Shown: positions 1 to 8,496 of the stretch, in pieces
Position numbering within the stretch: position 1 is the stretch's first letter
Layout: every line of letters begins with the position of its first letter
Origin: Chitinivibrio sp051745065
GTDB lineage: Bacteria > Fibrobacterota > Chitinivibrionia > Chitinivibrionales > Chitinivibrionaceae
Direction: 5' to 3'
DNA: 37,479 nucleotides
Assembly (NCBI GenBank): GCA_051745065.1
Contig: JBNJDQ010000008.1
Location: forward strand, 1-37,479
The notes under the pieces: generated by a model
What the model saw: only the letters and a program-made list of their open reading frames with translations
Databases searched by the model: none
What the model was told of the DNA's origin: nothing
Program-made: the position numbers and the translations under genes

Positions 1-377
1 CTGTCCCGAAAAAGATCCCGCGCTGTCATGGCGATAGTGTAGGGCTCCTGTCCGGTTGAGGCGGCGGCACACCAAATGCGGAATCGATGCTGTCCGTCCC
101 CGTACCAGGTCGTCAGGGCCCGACGAAACACGTCGAAATGATCGGCTTCACGGAAGAATCGGGTGTAGTTTGTGGAAATAACGTTGACGAGTTCAACCAT
201 TTCCGCACGCCGGTTCCGGTCAAAGTAAGCAAGATAGGTATCAATGTCTGAGAGACTAAGACGGCGCATGCGCTTTGACAGGCGGGATTCCACGAGACCG
301 CGTTTTTCCGGCTTAAGAAATATACCCGCTTCTTCATACACCAGAGAAACAATTCGCCGGAACTGCCGGGTGGTCAT
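1..377 (-). CDS. cheR: CheR chemotaxis methyltransferase (N-terminal part, runs off the left edge)
   Basis: Reading the minus strand from an ATG at 377 gives an open frame of 125 codons to the window edge. CheR uses S-adenosylmethionine to methylate glutamates on chemoreceptors in the cytoplasm. The first ~75 residues match the all-helical CheR N-domain: a basic 'ESRLSKRMRRL' helix, then 'ISTNYTRFFREADHF', the counterpart of the family's 'TTNxTxFFRE' motif. The start of the SAM-binding domain follows: 'FRIWCAAASTGQEPYTIAM', equivalent to the usual 'IWSAGCSTGEEPYS'. The start lies 4 nt after the cheD stop, so the two genes are almost certainly co-transcribed. The C-terminal two thirds are outside the window. 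Confidence 0.92.
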   Translation of the reverse strand, partial: MTTRQFRRIVSLVYEEAGIFLKPEKRGLVESRLSKRMRRLSLSDIDTYLAYFDRNRRAEMVELVNVISTNYTRFFREADHFDVFRRALTTWYGDGQHRFRIWCAAASTGQEPYTIAMTARDLFRD

Positions 378-381
378 TGCG

Positions 382-873
382 CTACCAGACTTCCTGCGCC
401 CAGTCGGAGTTGCGAATGGCCCGCACCTTCACCACGGCCACATGCCCTGTGGCAACATCCAGGACAATCTTGCGTCCCCGACCACCGCCGACATCCCGTG
501 ATACCAGAGTAATACCTTTTCGGGCAAGAACCTTTTCCGCCACAGCGATATTCTCGGCACCGATATCACGACCGGCCGCCCCCGGCGGATAGGCACCGCC
601 GAAAATCTGCGCTTCAAGCTCAGAGGGATGAAATCCCTCGTCCTGCACCATACGGATTAAAGCAAGGGTGGCAACATTGCCGAACATGGGAGTCGCACGC
701 GCAGGATCCGCCGTACGGGGATACAGAAAATGGTTCATGGCACCGTAGCCCCCCGCCCCGGAACAGATGCATACAGACACACAACTGCCGAGAACGGTGC
801 GGATTGTTCCCTCGCCGCGTTTTGAAACCATGTACCCCGCCTGAAGAGTGTATGGAACAAGATCATTGCTCAT
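382..873 (-). CDS. cheD: CheD chemoreceptor glutamine deamidase
   Basis: The product is 163 residues, the usual length for CheD. CheD deamidates specific glutamines on methyl-accepting receptors and so tunes adaptation. The catalytic cysteine lies in 'TVLGSCVSVCI' (about residues 26-36). The catalytic histidine lies in 'GAMNHFLYP' (about 45-53). The conserved threonine-type loop and 'FGGA' segment (about 90) are present. A strong Shine-Dalgarno GGAGGT lies 5 nt before the ATG at 873. The gene is followed at once by cheR, so the pair forms a receptor-modification unit. I did not see a receptor, CheA or CheW gene in the window. Confidence 0.95.
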   Translation of the reverse strand: MSNDLVPYTLQAGYMVSKRGEGTIRTVLGSCVSVCICSGAGGYGAMNHFLYPRTADPARATPMFGNVATLALIRMVQDEGFHPSELEAQIFGGAYPPGAAGRDIGAENIAVAEKVLARKGITLVSRDVGGGRGRKIVLDVATGHVAVVKVRAIRNSDWAQEVW

Positions 874-892
874 CGGTCACCTCCAAACCCCT

Positions 893-920
893 ATTTTACA
901 ACATTTATCCGGGCTTTCAA
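893..920 (-). promoter_or_regulatory. Probable sigma-70 promoter of cheD-cheR
   Basis: On the minus strand TTGAAA (915-920) is separated by 16 nt from TAAAAT (893-898). The predicted start is near 886, giving a leader of about 13 nt that still holds the GGAGGT ribosome site. This looks like a housekeeping promoter and not a sigma-28 one. Confidence 0.5.
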
Positions 921-977
921 GAAATAAAAGATATTTCCATGCCCCCCTCAGCATCCGGACGGAATCACAAAGTATTA

Positions 978-1006
978 TTTACAGATTCGTGCCGATATGC
1001 TATACT
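978..1006 (+). promoter_or_regulatory. Sigma-70 promoter of the HDOD gene
   Basis: TTTACA (978-983), a 17-nt spacer and TATACT (1001-1006) make a good housekeeping promoter. Transcription would begin near 1013. That leaves almost no leader for the upstream ATG at 1020 and supports the ATG at 1038 as the true start. Confidence 0.65.
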
Positions 1007-1037
1007 CAAAAAAACACCGATGTCACAGGAGCGGACC

Positions 1038-1871
1038 ATGACTGCCAAAGAAGAATACCTTGAAGAAATCGTTAAAGTGATAGAGCTGCTGCCACCTCTG
1101 CCTGAAAGTATTATACAGCTCAAGAAGGAACTGAAAAACCGCGATGTCAATTTTGAACGGATATACACCATCATCGAAAACGATCCATCCCTGACTGCAG
1201 ACATTCTTCACATTGCCAACTCCTCCTTTTTTAATATCGGCCATACAATTGACAATCCGCGTACGGCCATTCGATTTATCGGCCTGAATACGGTTACCAA
1301 TTTTATTACCCTGCAATTTTCAACCCGGGTAATTAAGAAATCATTCTCCAGAATCCACGGCCTGAGAGAGTATTTCAATCATTCCAACAACGTTGCAAAT
1401 GCAACAAAAACCCTTGCACAACGGGCAGGGCTTTCCCGTTCCCGACAGGAATCACTGTATACCGCGGGGCTGTTGCACGATATTGGCCGCCTTGTTCTCA
1501 TCATGGCTCTGGATCCGGAAACAGTCAAGTTGCTTTCTCTGAATGAGTGGGACCATATTGACATGCATAAGCAACTGAAAGAGAAGGAAATACTGGGAAT
1601 AAACCACTGTATAGCAGGTAAAGACGTTGCCCGGAAATGGGCCTTTCCCGACAGTACGCAGCATATTATTCTCAATCACCATACTCCCCTGAAAAATGAA
1701 GTGGATATCGATTCCTCCTATGTATTCCTGGCACACTTTTTGATGTTGGATAGTGTAAACGAAAACATGCTGCTGGGAATATTCCCAAAAGATATTTTAC
1801 AAATGATGAATCTCAGCGAAGAATCGCTTATACAGGCATGGAAACAGGTACAGAAAGAAACCAGTAACTAA
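1038..1871 (+). CDS. HDOD-domain signalling protein
   Basis: The product is 277 residues, essentially one HDOD domain (about 20-220). HDOD domains are relatives of HD phosphohydrolases that usually lack the catalytic residues and act in signalling. The family pattern is visible: 'LPPLPESI' near residue 20, 'ADILHIANSSFFN' near 60, 'IRFIGLNTVTNFI' near 85 and 'GLLHDIGRLVL' near 150. The start is placed at the second ATG because GGAG (1028-1031) is correctly spaced and the promoter leaves no room for the earlier one. It is divergent from cheD and 22 nt upstream of trxB. HDOD proteins often work with chemotaxis or two-component systems, but a role here is inference. Confidence 0.85.
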   Translation: MTAKEEYLEEIVKVIELLPPLPESIIQLKKELKNRDVNFERIYTIIENDPSLTADILHIANSSFFNIGHTIDNPRTAIRFIGLNTVTNFITLQFSTRVIKKSFSRIHGLREYFNHSNNVANATKTLAQRAGLSRSRQESLYTAGLLHDIGRLVLIMALDPETVKLLSLNEWDHIDMHKQLKEKEILGINHCIAGKDVARKWAFPDSTQHIILNHHTPLKNEVDIDSSYVFLAHFLMLDSVNENMLLGIFPKDILQMMNLSEESLIQAWKQVQKETSN

Positions 1872-1893
1872 TACAGCTTAACAGGAGTAATGT

Positions 1894-2844
1894 ATGACGC
1901 AGGAAGAAAAAGTAATAATTATCGGATCGGGTCCGGCGGGTCTTACCGCGGCAATCTATGCAGCACGGGCCAATCTTGAACCTCTCATGTTTGAGGGATT
2001 CATGGCCGGCGGCATGCCGGGCGGTCAGCTTATGGAGACCAATGATGTGGAAAACTTCCCCGGTTACCCTGAACCGGTTCTTGGTCAGCAGCTGATTGCA
2101 GACATAAAAAAGCAGGCGGAAGTGTACGGCACACGGTTCATCATGGAAGACGTGGAATCCGTTGAAAAAGAAGGGGATATTTTCAAACTGATCTCCATGA
2201 ACAACGAGGAATACCGCGCGCAAACGGTAATCGTGGCGAGCGGCGCAAAAGCCCGGCGCCTTCCCATGGAATCGGAAAAAGCCTTCTGGGGCAAAGGGAT
2301 ATCGGCATGTGCGGTATGTGACGGCGGGCTGCCCATGTTCCGGGATAAACCCCTGGCTGTTGTGGGCGGCGGCGATTCAGCCCTGGAGGAAGCAAACTAT
2401 CTGACAAAATTCGCTTCCAAGGTCTATATCATCCATCGCCGGGACGAATTCCGCGGCAGCCCGATTATGCAAAAGCGGGTTCTGAACAATTCCAAAATCG
2501 AAGTACTGTGGAACAAGGTTCCCCACGAGTTCACCGGTGACAAAACACTGCAGGGCGTTACCCTTCGGGATACCACAACGGATGAGCTCTCGGAAATTGC
2601 CGTGAACGGCTGCTTTGAAGCGATCGGGCATATCCCCAATACGGGGTTTCTCCAGGGCATTGCCGAAACAGATAAAACGGGTTTTCTCCTCACCGAAGGA
2701 AAGAGCACCCGCACCAGCGTACCCGGGCTCTTTGCAGCCGGGGATGTACAGGATCCGGTCTATAAACAGGCTGTAACCTCTGCCGGTTCCGGCTGTACCG
2801 CTGCACTGGATGCGGAAAAGTACATTGTGGAGACCTTTGAATAG
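1894..2844 (+). CDS. trxB: Thioredoxin-disulfide reductase
   Basis: The product is a 316-residue flavoprotein of normal length that transfers electrons from NADPH to thioredoxin in the cytoplasm. Visible parts, in order: the FAD-binding 'GSGPAGLTAAIYAARA' near residue 9; the redox-active 'CAVCDGG' near 140, in place of the commoner CATCDG but with both cysteines kept; the NADPH-binding 'GGGDSALEEA' near 160; the NADPH-phosphate site 'HRRDEFR' near 182; and the C-terminal FAD site 'GLFAAGDVQD' near 280. The ribosome site AGGAG (1883-1887) is well spaced. It lies 22 nt downstream of the HDOD gene and probably shares its promoter. A terminator follows. Confidence 0.96.
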   Translation: MTQEEKVIIIGSGPAGLTAAIYAARANLEPLMFEGFMAGGMPGGQLMETNDVENFPGYPEPVLGQQLIADIKKQAEVYGTRFIMEDVESVEKEGDIFKLISMNNEEYRAQTVIVASGAKARRLPMESEKAFWGKGISACAVCDGGLPMFRDKPLAVVGGGDSALEEANYLTKFASKVYIIHRRDEFRGSPIMQKRVLNNSKIEVLWNKVPHEFTGDKTLQGVTLRDTTTDELSEIAVNGCFEAIGHIPNTGFLQGIAETDKTGFLLTEGKSTRTSVPGLFAAGDVQDPVYKQAVTSAGSGCTAALDAEKYIVETFE

Positions 2845-2886
2845 AAAGTCCTCACGTTGCAATCAGTATGATTGAAACATTGTACC

Positions 2887-2918
2887 GGGGCTGTTTTGGC
2901 AAAAACAGTCCCTTTTTT
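2887..2918 (+). terminator. Rho-independent terminator after trxB
   Basis: An 11-bp stem (2887-2897 with 2902-2912, one G-T pair) has a 4-nt loop and is followed by six T residues (2913-2918). It lies 42 nt after the trxB stop. Confidence 0.88.
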
Positions 2919-2965
2919 GTACCCCGGCCGATATACAACTGTTCGATGAGCCCGCAGAGGATGCG

Positions 2966-5965
2966 TTATTTCTCCCGGTCTGCAGGTGCAAGAATCCATT
3001 TTGCCAAAACATGCCTGAGATGGCGGGGACGGACGGGCTTTGAAAGATAATCGTTCATTCCGGCGTTCAGGCAGCGCTCTTTATCTTCGGCCATGGCATT
3101 GGCTGTCATGGCAATTACCGGGAGCAGATATCCTTCGGAGCGTATTATTCCCGTGGCTTCAAGACCGTCCATATCGGGCATCTGAATATCCATGAGTACG
3201 GCACCATAGGATTCATTGCGCACTTTCTCCACAGCCCGTCGGCCGTTATCGACAGCTTCAACGGTGTACCCGAGATTTTCCAGCTGACGCAGGGCCACCT
3301 TCTGATTTACAGGATTATCCTCCACAAGAAGAATTCGTCGTTTCTGTTCATCCACATCGCTCAGATCAATCGTTGTTGTTTCATGTCTCCCCGACTGGCC
3401 GGAGCGCCCTGAGGCATCGGGAAAAATCCTGCGAAGTACATCACGTACCCCCGAGGGGCGCAGAGGCAGACGAAGAACGGCAATATCTTCAGAAGAGGTA
3501 AAGCGGCGCCCGTAGGGCAGAAGGACAGCAAAATGGCCCGGAAGCTCGCGACTGTACTGCTCAAGAGCAAGGCGGGTTTCCCGTTGCATCATGCGCCCGT
3601 CAAAGACAATCAGATCACGGGATGTGAGATCATGGCGGACGGCCAGACGTGCCGGATCCGTTTCGTACTCCACCCGGGACACCAGCGGTACAAATATCTC
3701 GCCGTTGCGTGCACGGGCATACTCCTCATTCTGCAAAAGGATCACCCGTATTCCGGAGCGAGAGAAATCGTCCTGATACTGGTGCACCGCCGGCGGTACG
3801 CGTACGGCAAACGTAAAAGTCGCCCCCTGCCCTTCCCGGCTGTCAACGGAAATACTGCCCTGCATGAGACGACACATTTTCTGGGAAATGGCAAGACCCA
3901 GACCGGTTCCGCCAAACCGCCGGGAAGTAGAGTTATCCACCTGCGTAAAATGTTTAAAAAGATGCTCCTGCTTTTCAAGGGGGATACCCATTCCCGTATC
4001 TTCCACCATAAATGTCAGCATAGGATCCCCCTCACCGGTTTCATCATAATCGGCACAGACCCGAATATACCCGGAGTTGGTAAACTTGATGGCATTGCCC
4101 ACGAGGTTCAGGAGGATTTGTTTGATCTTATGGGGATCACCGATAAACCGGTCGGGCATATCAGGATGCTCGCAACAATAGAAATCAAGACCTTTCTGAA
4201 AAATCTTAAAGGAGATCAGGTGAGAAAAATCATCCAGCAGAGCAGAAAGAGAAAAATCGATATGCTCAATATTCATCTGCCCGGCTTCAATTTTGGAGAA
4301 ATCAAGAATATCGTTGACGATCTTCAGGAGTGAATCGCCGCTGCGCTGAATTGTTTCCGCATAATCACGCTGTTCAGTATCCAGAACTGTGTGCAACATC
4401 AAATCGGTCATACCGATAATACCGTTGATGGGAGTGCGTATCTCATGGGACATATTTGCCAGAAAAAGAGACTTGGCATCATTGGCGGTTTTCTCTTCCT
4501 CCTTTGCCTTCACCAGACGATCTTCAATTTTTTTGCGCTCTGTGATATCAATAATCAGAGAGGAAAGGCCCGCAACATGATCATCATGAAACAGAGGGGC
4601 GCTGTATATAAGCGCGGGAAATGATTCGCCATTGCGCTTGATAAAGCGATATTCCTCAACAACATTTTCATTTCTGCTTTCCATCTTTTCGAAAACCCGC
4701 CGCATCAGGCGCGGGTGATCCTCCGGATCAATAAAGGAGCGCACACTCCGGCCGACGGCCTCTTCGTAGGTATAGCCGAAATCATCGAGCATCTTTTTAT
4801 TTGCAAAGGTCAGGTTCCCCGCAAGATCCATTTCACTGTAGTACTGCGGAAGCAGATCTGCCATCCGGCGAAAGTTTTTGCTGCTGTTCTTCAGATTGCG
4901 CTGCGCCCGGCGATGTTTTTCACGGGCATGCATTAACTCTGTAACATCCCGCAGAATAATCAATATCCGTGCATATCCCCGGCTGACATCCGTAGGAATG
5001 TACAACGTACTGAAATGACGATCCCCCACAGTAAAATCATCATCTTCCACGGGTTGTTCCGTCTGAAGCACCCGGGCTGTATTATCGCGGGTTTTGTGAA
5101 ATGATTCAACATGATGAAGGATGCTGCCGTGAATAAAAGACAGACCCGTATTTTTTAACAGCTCACCGCCGGCACTGTTTATCTCAAGGATCTCCCCTTC
5201 TCCGCTGATGAAGATAATGGGATCTGAAATTGTATTAAAAAGATGCTGATATTTATTCTCCATGTCCCGCAGCTGGTACATCATGTTGGGCAGTATCTTA
5301 TGGCGTTTGATTGCATACGCGATAACCACAGCCATAATTGCCGTTGAAGCGGTTGTCAGGGGCAGGCTGCGCGCACCGAAAAGAGGCGGGATCACTTCAC
5401 TGCAGATGCCGAAAAAAAGCGGAATGGATATGGCCCCCATAAGAAAACGGGCCTGAATTTTCTCGCGTTTCCCCACGGAACGGAAAAAAAAGAGAAGCAC
5501 TGCAATAATTGAAATCAGTATCAGGGCAATCACAAAGATAACATAATGCATGAAAAAAGGCCCGAGAGCCGGGTAAAACCCCCATTTTGCAGCTTCGGGA
5601 AGGCCGAGAAACAAATTTGTAAACAGATTAACAGTACCGATACCGCCGGCTGTAAGATACAGCAGATTAATAAGGATAAGGGTACTGTCTGCTATTTTTC
5701 GGCGGGTATACACCAAAATACATTCAAAGGAGGACACCGCTGAAAGGGAAACGAATAAAACAACAAAACGAAACCAAAACCATGCAGTTACCGCATTGGA
5801 GGAGGTGAGAATGAGAAACTCCGTCAACCCCCAGAGAGAAAAAAACAGGGTCATCTTGAAGAAGGAGCGGTTTTCTATCCTGTTGGGGGCACTGTTCAGG
5901 ATATTGAAGCTGAGAAAAAGATTTATGATGAATCCTGAAAACGGAAAGAGGGCATACCAATTCAT
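2966..5965 (-). CDS. Hybrid sensor histidine kinase: 7TM, two PAS, kinase core, two receiver-like domains
   Basis: The product is 999 residues from the ATG at 5965 (an upstream TTG at 5992 has no ribosome site). Residues 1-220 hold about seven hydrophobic helices of the 7TM histidine-kinase sensor type. PAS domains follow at about 230-345 and 365-480. HisKA carries the phospho-accepting His507 in 'NMSHEIRTP'. The ATPase domain shows the N box 'LLNLVGNAIKF' (~620), G1 'VEDTGMGIP' (~655) and G2 'FGGTGLGLAI' (~685). Residues ~737-850 form a degenerate receiver. Residues ~876-995 form an intact receiver with Asp926 in 'LMDIQMPDMDG' and Lys976 in 'SKPVRP'. The signal and output partner are unknown; no response regulator is adjacent. 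Confidence 0.93.
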   Translation of the reverse strand: MNWYALFPFSGFIINLFLSFNILNSAPNRIENRSFFKMTLFFSLWGLTEFLILTSSNAVTAWFWFRFVVLFVSLSAVSSFECILVYTRRKIADSTLILINLLYLTAGGIGTVNLFTNLFLGLPEAAKWGFYPALGPFFMHYVIFVIALILISIIAVLLFFFRSVGKREKIQARFLMGAISIPLFFGICSEVIPPLFGARSLPLTTASTAIMAVVIAYAIKRHKILPNMMYQLRDMENKYQHLFNTISDPIIFISGEGEILEINSAGGELLKNTGLSFIHGSILHHVESFHKTRDNTARVLQTEQPVEDDDFTVGDRHFSTLYIPTDVSRGYARILIILRDVTELMHAREKHRRAQRNLKNSSKNFRRMADLLPQYYSEMDLAGNLTFANKKMLDDFGYTYEEAVGRSVRSFIDPEDHPRLMRRVFEKMESRNENVVEEYRFIKRNGESFPALIYSAPLFHDDHVAGLSSLIIDITERKKIEDRLVKAKEEEKTANDAKSLFLANMSHEIRTPINGIIGMTDLMLHTVLDTEQRDYAETIQRSGDSLLKIVNDILDFSKIEAGQMNIEHIDFSLSALLDDFSHLISFKIFQKGLDFYCCEHPDMPDRFIGDPHKIKQILLNLVGNAIKFTNSGYIRVCADYDETGEGDPMLTFMVEDTGMGIPLEKQEHLFKHFTQVDNSTSRRFGGTGLGLAISQKMCRLMQGSISVDSREGQGATFTFAVRVPPAVHQYQDDFSRSGIRVILLQNEEYARARNGEIFVPLVSRVEYETDPARLAVRHDLTSRDLIVFDGRMMQRETRLALEQYSRELPGHFAVLLPYGRRFTSSEDIAVLRLPLRPSGVRDVLRRIFPDASGRSGQSGRHETTTIDLSDVDEQKRRILLVEDNPVNQKVALRQLENLGYTVEAVDNGRRAVEKVRNESYGAVLMDIQMPDMDGLEATGIIRSEGYLLPVIAMTANAMAEDKERCLNAGMNDYLSKPVRPRHLRHVLAKWILAPADREK

Positions 5966-6085
5966 AGTCGTTGTGTATCCTAACTGAAACAATACGAAAG
6001 AAATATAGATTTTTTACGAATGAAGAGTAAACACAGGGGCTGAATAAAGTAAATTCCTCATATACACGCCGGATATAAGCGCCCC

Positions 6086-6114
6086 TTGCATGGTCTGAAA
6101 ATAGATCGTATATT
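6086..6114 (+). promoter_or_regulatory. Sigma-70 promoter of the Rep/UvrD helicase gene
   Basis: TTGCAT (6086-6091), a 17-nt spacer and TATATT (6109-6114) lie 37 nt before the helicase ATG. The divergent histidine kinase gene begins at 5965; I see no comparably good promoter on its strand. Confidence 0.6.
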
Positions 6115-6150
6115 CTCTCCACTTTAAAATATGAAAGAGGCAGTTCGGCT

Positions 6151-8148
6151 ATGGTGAGACTCGACCCGAATCAGGCAGATGCCGTAAATCACACAGAAGG
6201 CCCGCTCCTTGTGCTGGCCGGGGCCGGATCCGGAAAAACCCGTGTCCTGACGCATCGTATTGCACGGCTGGTCCGGCAGAATCATGCCCAGCCCGAAGAG
6301 ATAATGGCCCTGACCTTTACCAATAAAGCAGCCAAGGAAATGCGCGCCCGTGTGGCAGCCCTTGTCGGCACGGGAGAGGCAAATCGCATGACTATCTGCA
6401 CATTTCACTCCCTTGGGGTGAAAATACTGCGGGAATTCGGCCAGTACATTGGCCTGAAAGGGGATTTCAAAATCCTTTCGGAAAACGAAAAAATCTCCAC
6501 CCTGAAAAACGCCATGCGGTCAAGCGGAAAACGAATCGCCCGGGAAAATGCCAGGGATTTTGCCACGGCCATTTCCCTGGCAAAAAACAACCACATCCAT
6601 CCGGATGATTTTGAGATATCCTCACCGGATGACAAAAAAACCCTGAAGGTATACCATAATTACAAAAAGCTGCTCGGCAAACGGCAATCCGTTGATTTCG
6701 ACGATCTGCTTCTGCTGCCCCTTCGACTCTTTGATGCCCATGCAGAAGTTCTCAATACCTTCCGGCGCAGATACCGCTTCATTTCTATTGATGAATTCCA
6801 GGATACCAATACCGTTCAGATGCGTATGGCACGCCTCATTGTGCGTGAACATTCCAATATCATGGCCGTGGGGGACGATGACCAGGGCATTTACTCCTGG
6901 CGCGGAGCAAAACTTTCCAACATCCTGAGTTTTCCTCATATATTCAGAGGCTGCCGCACGGTAATTCTCAATCGCAATTACCGCTCTACCGAAGAGATTG
7001 TTCGCGGTGCCAATGCCGTTGTGGCCCGTAATACCCAGCGCAGGGAAAAGCAGATCTGCTCCCACGCCGGCCCCGGCTATTCCATAAAAACCTACAAAGC
7101 CGAAGACGAAGAGGATGAAGTTCTCTGGGTTGTGGAAAAACTGTTGCATTTGAAAAAAGAGGGACATCATCCCTTTGAGGATCAGGCCCTGCTTTTCCGT
7201 ACCAATGCGCATATGCGCCGCTTTGAGGAAGAACTGCGTCTGCGTCGGATTCCCTACCATATTTACGGCGGCAGCAGCTTTTTTGACCGCAAGGAAGTAA
7301 AGGACATACTCGCCTATCTCAGTTTTATCGGCAACCAGGAAGACGAACTCAGTCTTCGCCGTATCATTAAGGTTCCCGACCGGGGAATCAGCAGCAGCGC
7401 GATTACCTGTGCAGAAGATCTCTGTATCGAACGGGGATGCTCACTCTGGGAAGCTTTTCAGAAATCCGGAGACATTTCCGGGCTCCATGAGACACAGCGG
7501 GCCAATATTGCCGCCTTCGCTCATTTTATGAATCCCTGGATTGATCGTTTTGAAAAACAGGATGATCTCCATGATCTTCTGCGGCAACTCCTGCGGGAGA
7601 TAGGATATACCGAAAATATACGCCGCATTTACAAAAACCAAAAATCTCTGGAACCGCGGCTTGCCAACGTGGATGAATTCATTCATGCACTTGAAACGTA
7701 CGTCTACAAGGCCCGCCGCAATAAGCAGGATATATCTCTGGGTGAATTTCTGCAGAATTTTTCCATTATCAAAAGTCAGGAAGATGACGGAGGGCGCGGG
7801 GTAACGCTCATGACACTGCATAAATCAAAAGGTCTGGAGTTTCCCGTGGTGTACATGGTTATTCTCGATGACCAGATCGTCCCCAGCAGCAGAGCTCTTG
7901 AAGAGGGAAATCTTGAAGAGGAACGCCGTCTTTTTTATGTGGGTATGACCCGTGCCATGAAACGCCTCTACATGAGTTTTCCCAAAAGCAAGATTGTACG
8001 CAATCGCTCCCTGAAAGTAACGGAAAGCCGTTTTCTCCATGAGATTCCCGAGGACTGCCTTGAAGCGGGAATCGGTGAACGGGAGGACGAGGAATTCAAA
8101 GAATTCTCCACGGATTTTTTTAAACAAATGCAGGAACGATTTAACTGA
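6151..8148 (+). CDS. ATP-dependent DNA helicase, Rep/UvrD/PcrA family
   Basis: The product is a 665-residue superfamily 1A 3'-5' helicase, closer in length to Rep (about 670) than to UvrD or PcrA (about 720). Motifs in order: Walker A 'GAGSGKT' (24-30), Ia 'LTFTNKAAKEM' (~52), Walker B 'DEFQDTN' (~215), III 'GDDDQGIYSWRGA' (~243), IV 'LNRNYRS' (~275), V 'TLHKSKGLEFPVVY' (~555) and VI 'EERRLFYVGMTRA' (~588). Such enzymes clear proteins and restart stalled replication forks or unwind nicked DNA in repair. It stands alone with its own promoter. Rep versus PcrA cannot be settled by motif reading. Confidence 0.94.
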   Translation: MVRLDPNQADAVNHTEGPLLVLAGAGSGKTRVLTHRIARLVRQNHAQPEEIMALTFTNKAAKEMRARVAALVGTGEANRMTICTFHSLGVKILREFGQYIGLKGDFKILSENEKISTLKNAMRSSGKRIARENARDFATAISLAKNNHIHPDDFEISSPDDKKTLKVYHNYKKLLGKRQSVDFDDLLLLPLRLFDAHAEVLNTFRRRYRFISIDEFQDTNTVQMRMARLIVREHSNIMAVGDDDQGIYSWRGAKLSNILSFPHIFRGCRTVILNRNYRSTEEIVRGANAVVARNTQRREKQICSHAGPGYSIKTYKAEDEEDEVLWVVEKLLHLKKEGHHPFEDQALLFRTNAHMRRFEEELRLRRIPYHIYGGSSFFDRKEVKDILAYLSFIGNQEDELSLRRIIKVPDRGISSSAITCAEDLCIERGCSLWEAFQKSGDISGLHETQRANIAAFAHFMNPWIDRFEKQDDLHDLLRQLLREIGYTENIRRIYKNQKSLEPRLANVDEFIHALETYVYKARRNKQDISLGEFLQNFSIIKSQEDDGGRGVTLMTLHKSKGLEFPVVYMVILDDQIVPSSRALEEGNLEEERRLFYVGMTRAMKRLYMSFPKSKIVRNRSLKVTESRFLHEIPEDCLEAGIGEREDEEFKEFSTDFFKQMQERFN

Positions 8149-8427
8149 TCAGCACACGGGATCCTGTACACCATTACACCGACCTCATTCCCTCTGCCAG
8201 CCCATAGCTCATTTACCATACCCGATATCACAAAAAAAGGAAGGGCCAGCTGCACAAAAGCAGGCACAATTACCGAAATATGCTGCGTATCGATGAGTCG
8301 AAGGAGAATTACTCTTTCACAGGAGAATGAAAAAGAGGAAGTATCCCCTGCCCCTGGCCGTCCTGCGTTTCAATGCATTGTTCAGCGCCACTTACCGCGG
8401 TGGACCTCCCTCCCTGCCGGGGCCCAT
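8149..8427. other. Gene-free stretch between the helicase and the GH94 terminator
   Basis: This 279-bp spacer separates the convergent helicase and GH94 genes. I looked on both strands and found no open frame with a convincing ribosome site. The only ATG with an upstream AGGAG (8327) has 1-nt spacing and a non-protein-like translation. No hairpin with a T run was seen for the helicase strand. Confidence 0.6.
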
Positions 8428-8463
8428 AAAAAAAAGAAGGAGAGAAGCCGCAGCCTCTCTCCT
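8428..8463 (-). terminator. Rho-independent terminator of the GH94 gene
   Basis: On the minus strand an 8-bp stem (8456-8463 with 8438-8445) is followed by a T-rich tract corresponding to the A run at 8428-8435. The inner bases may extend the stem. It lies 34 nt after the GH94 stop codon. Confidence 0.85.
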
Positions 8464-8496
8464 GTCATATCAGGATCGTTTAATCAGACGATTCAA

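Noticed and set aside
3533..4333. A 266-codon plus-strand frame inside the histidine kinase
   Set aside because: It is antisense to the kinase ATPase and dimerisation domains, which are unmistakable. The translation looks random.
6151..8148. Calling the helicase UvrD or PcrA by name
   Set aside because: Motifs are shared by Rep, UvrD and PcrA. Length favours Rep, but this is not decisive, so no symbol is given.
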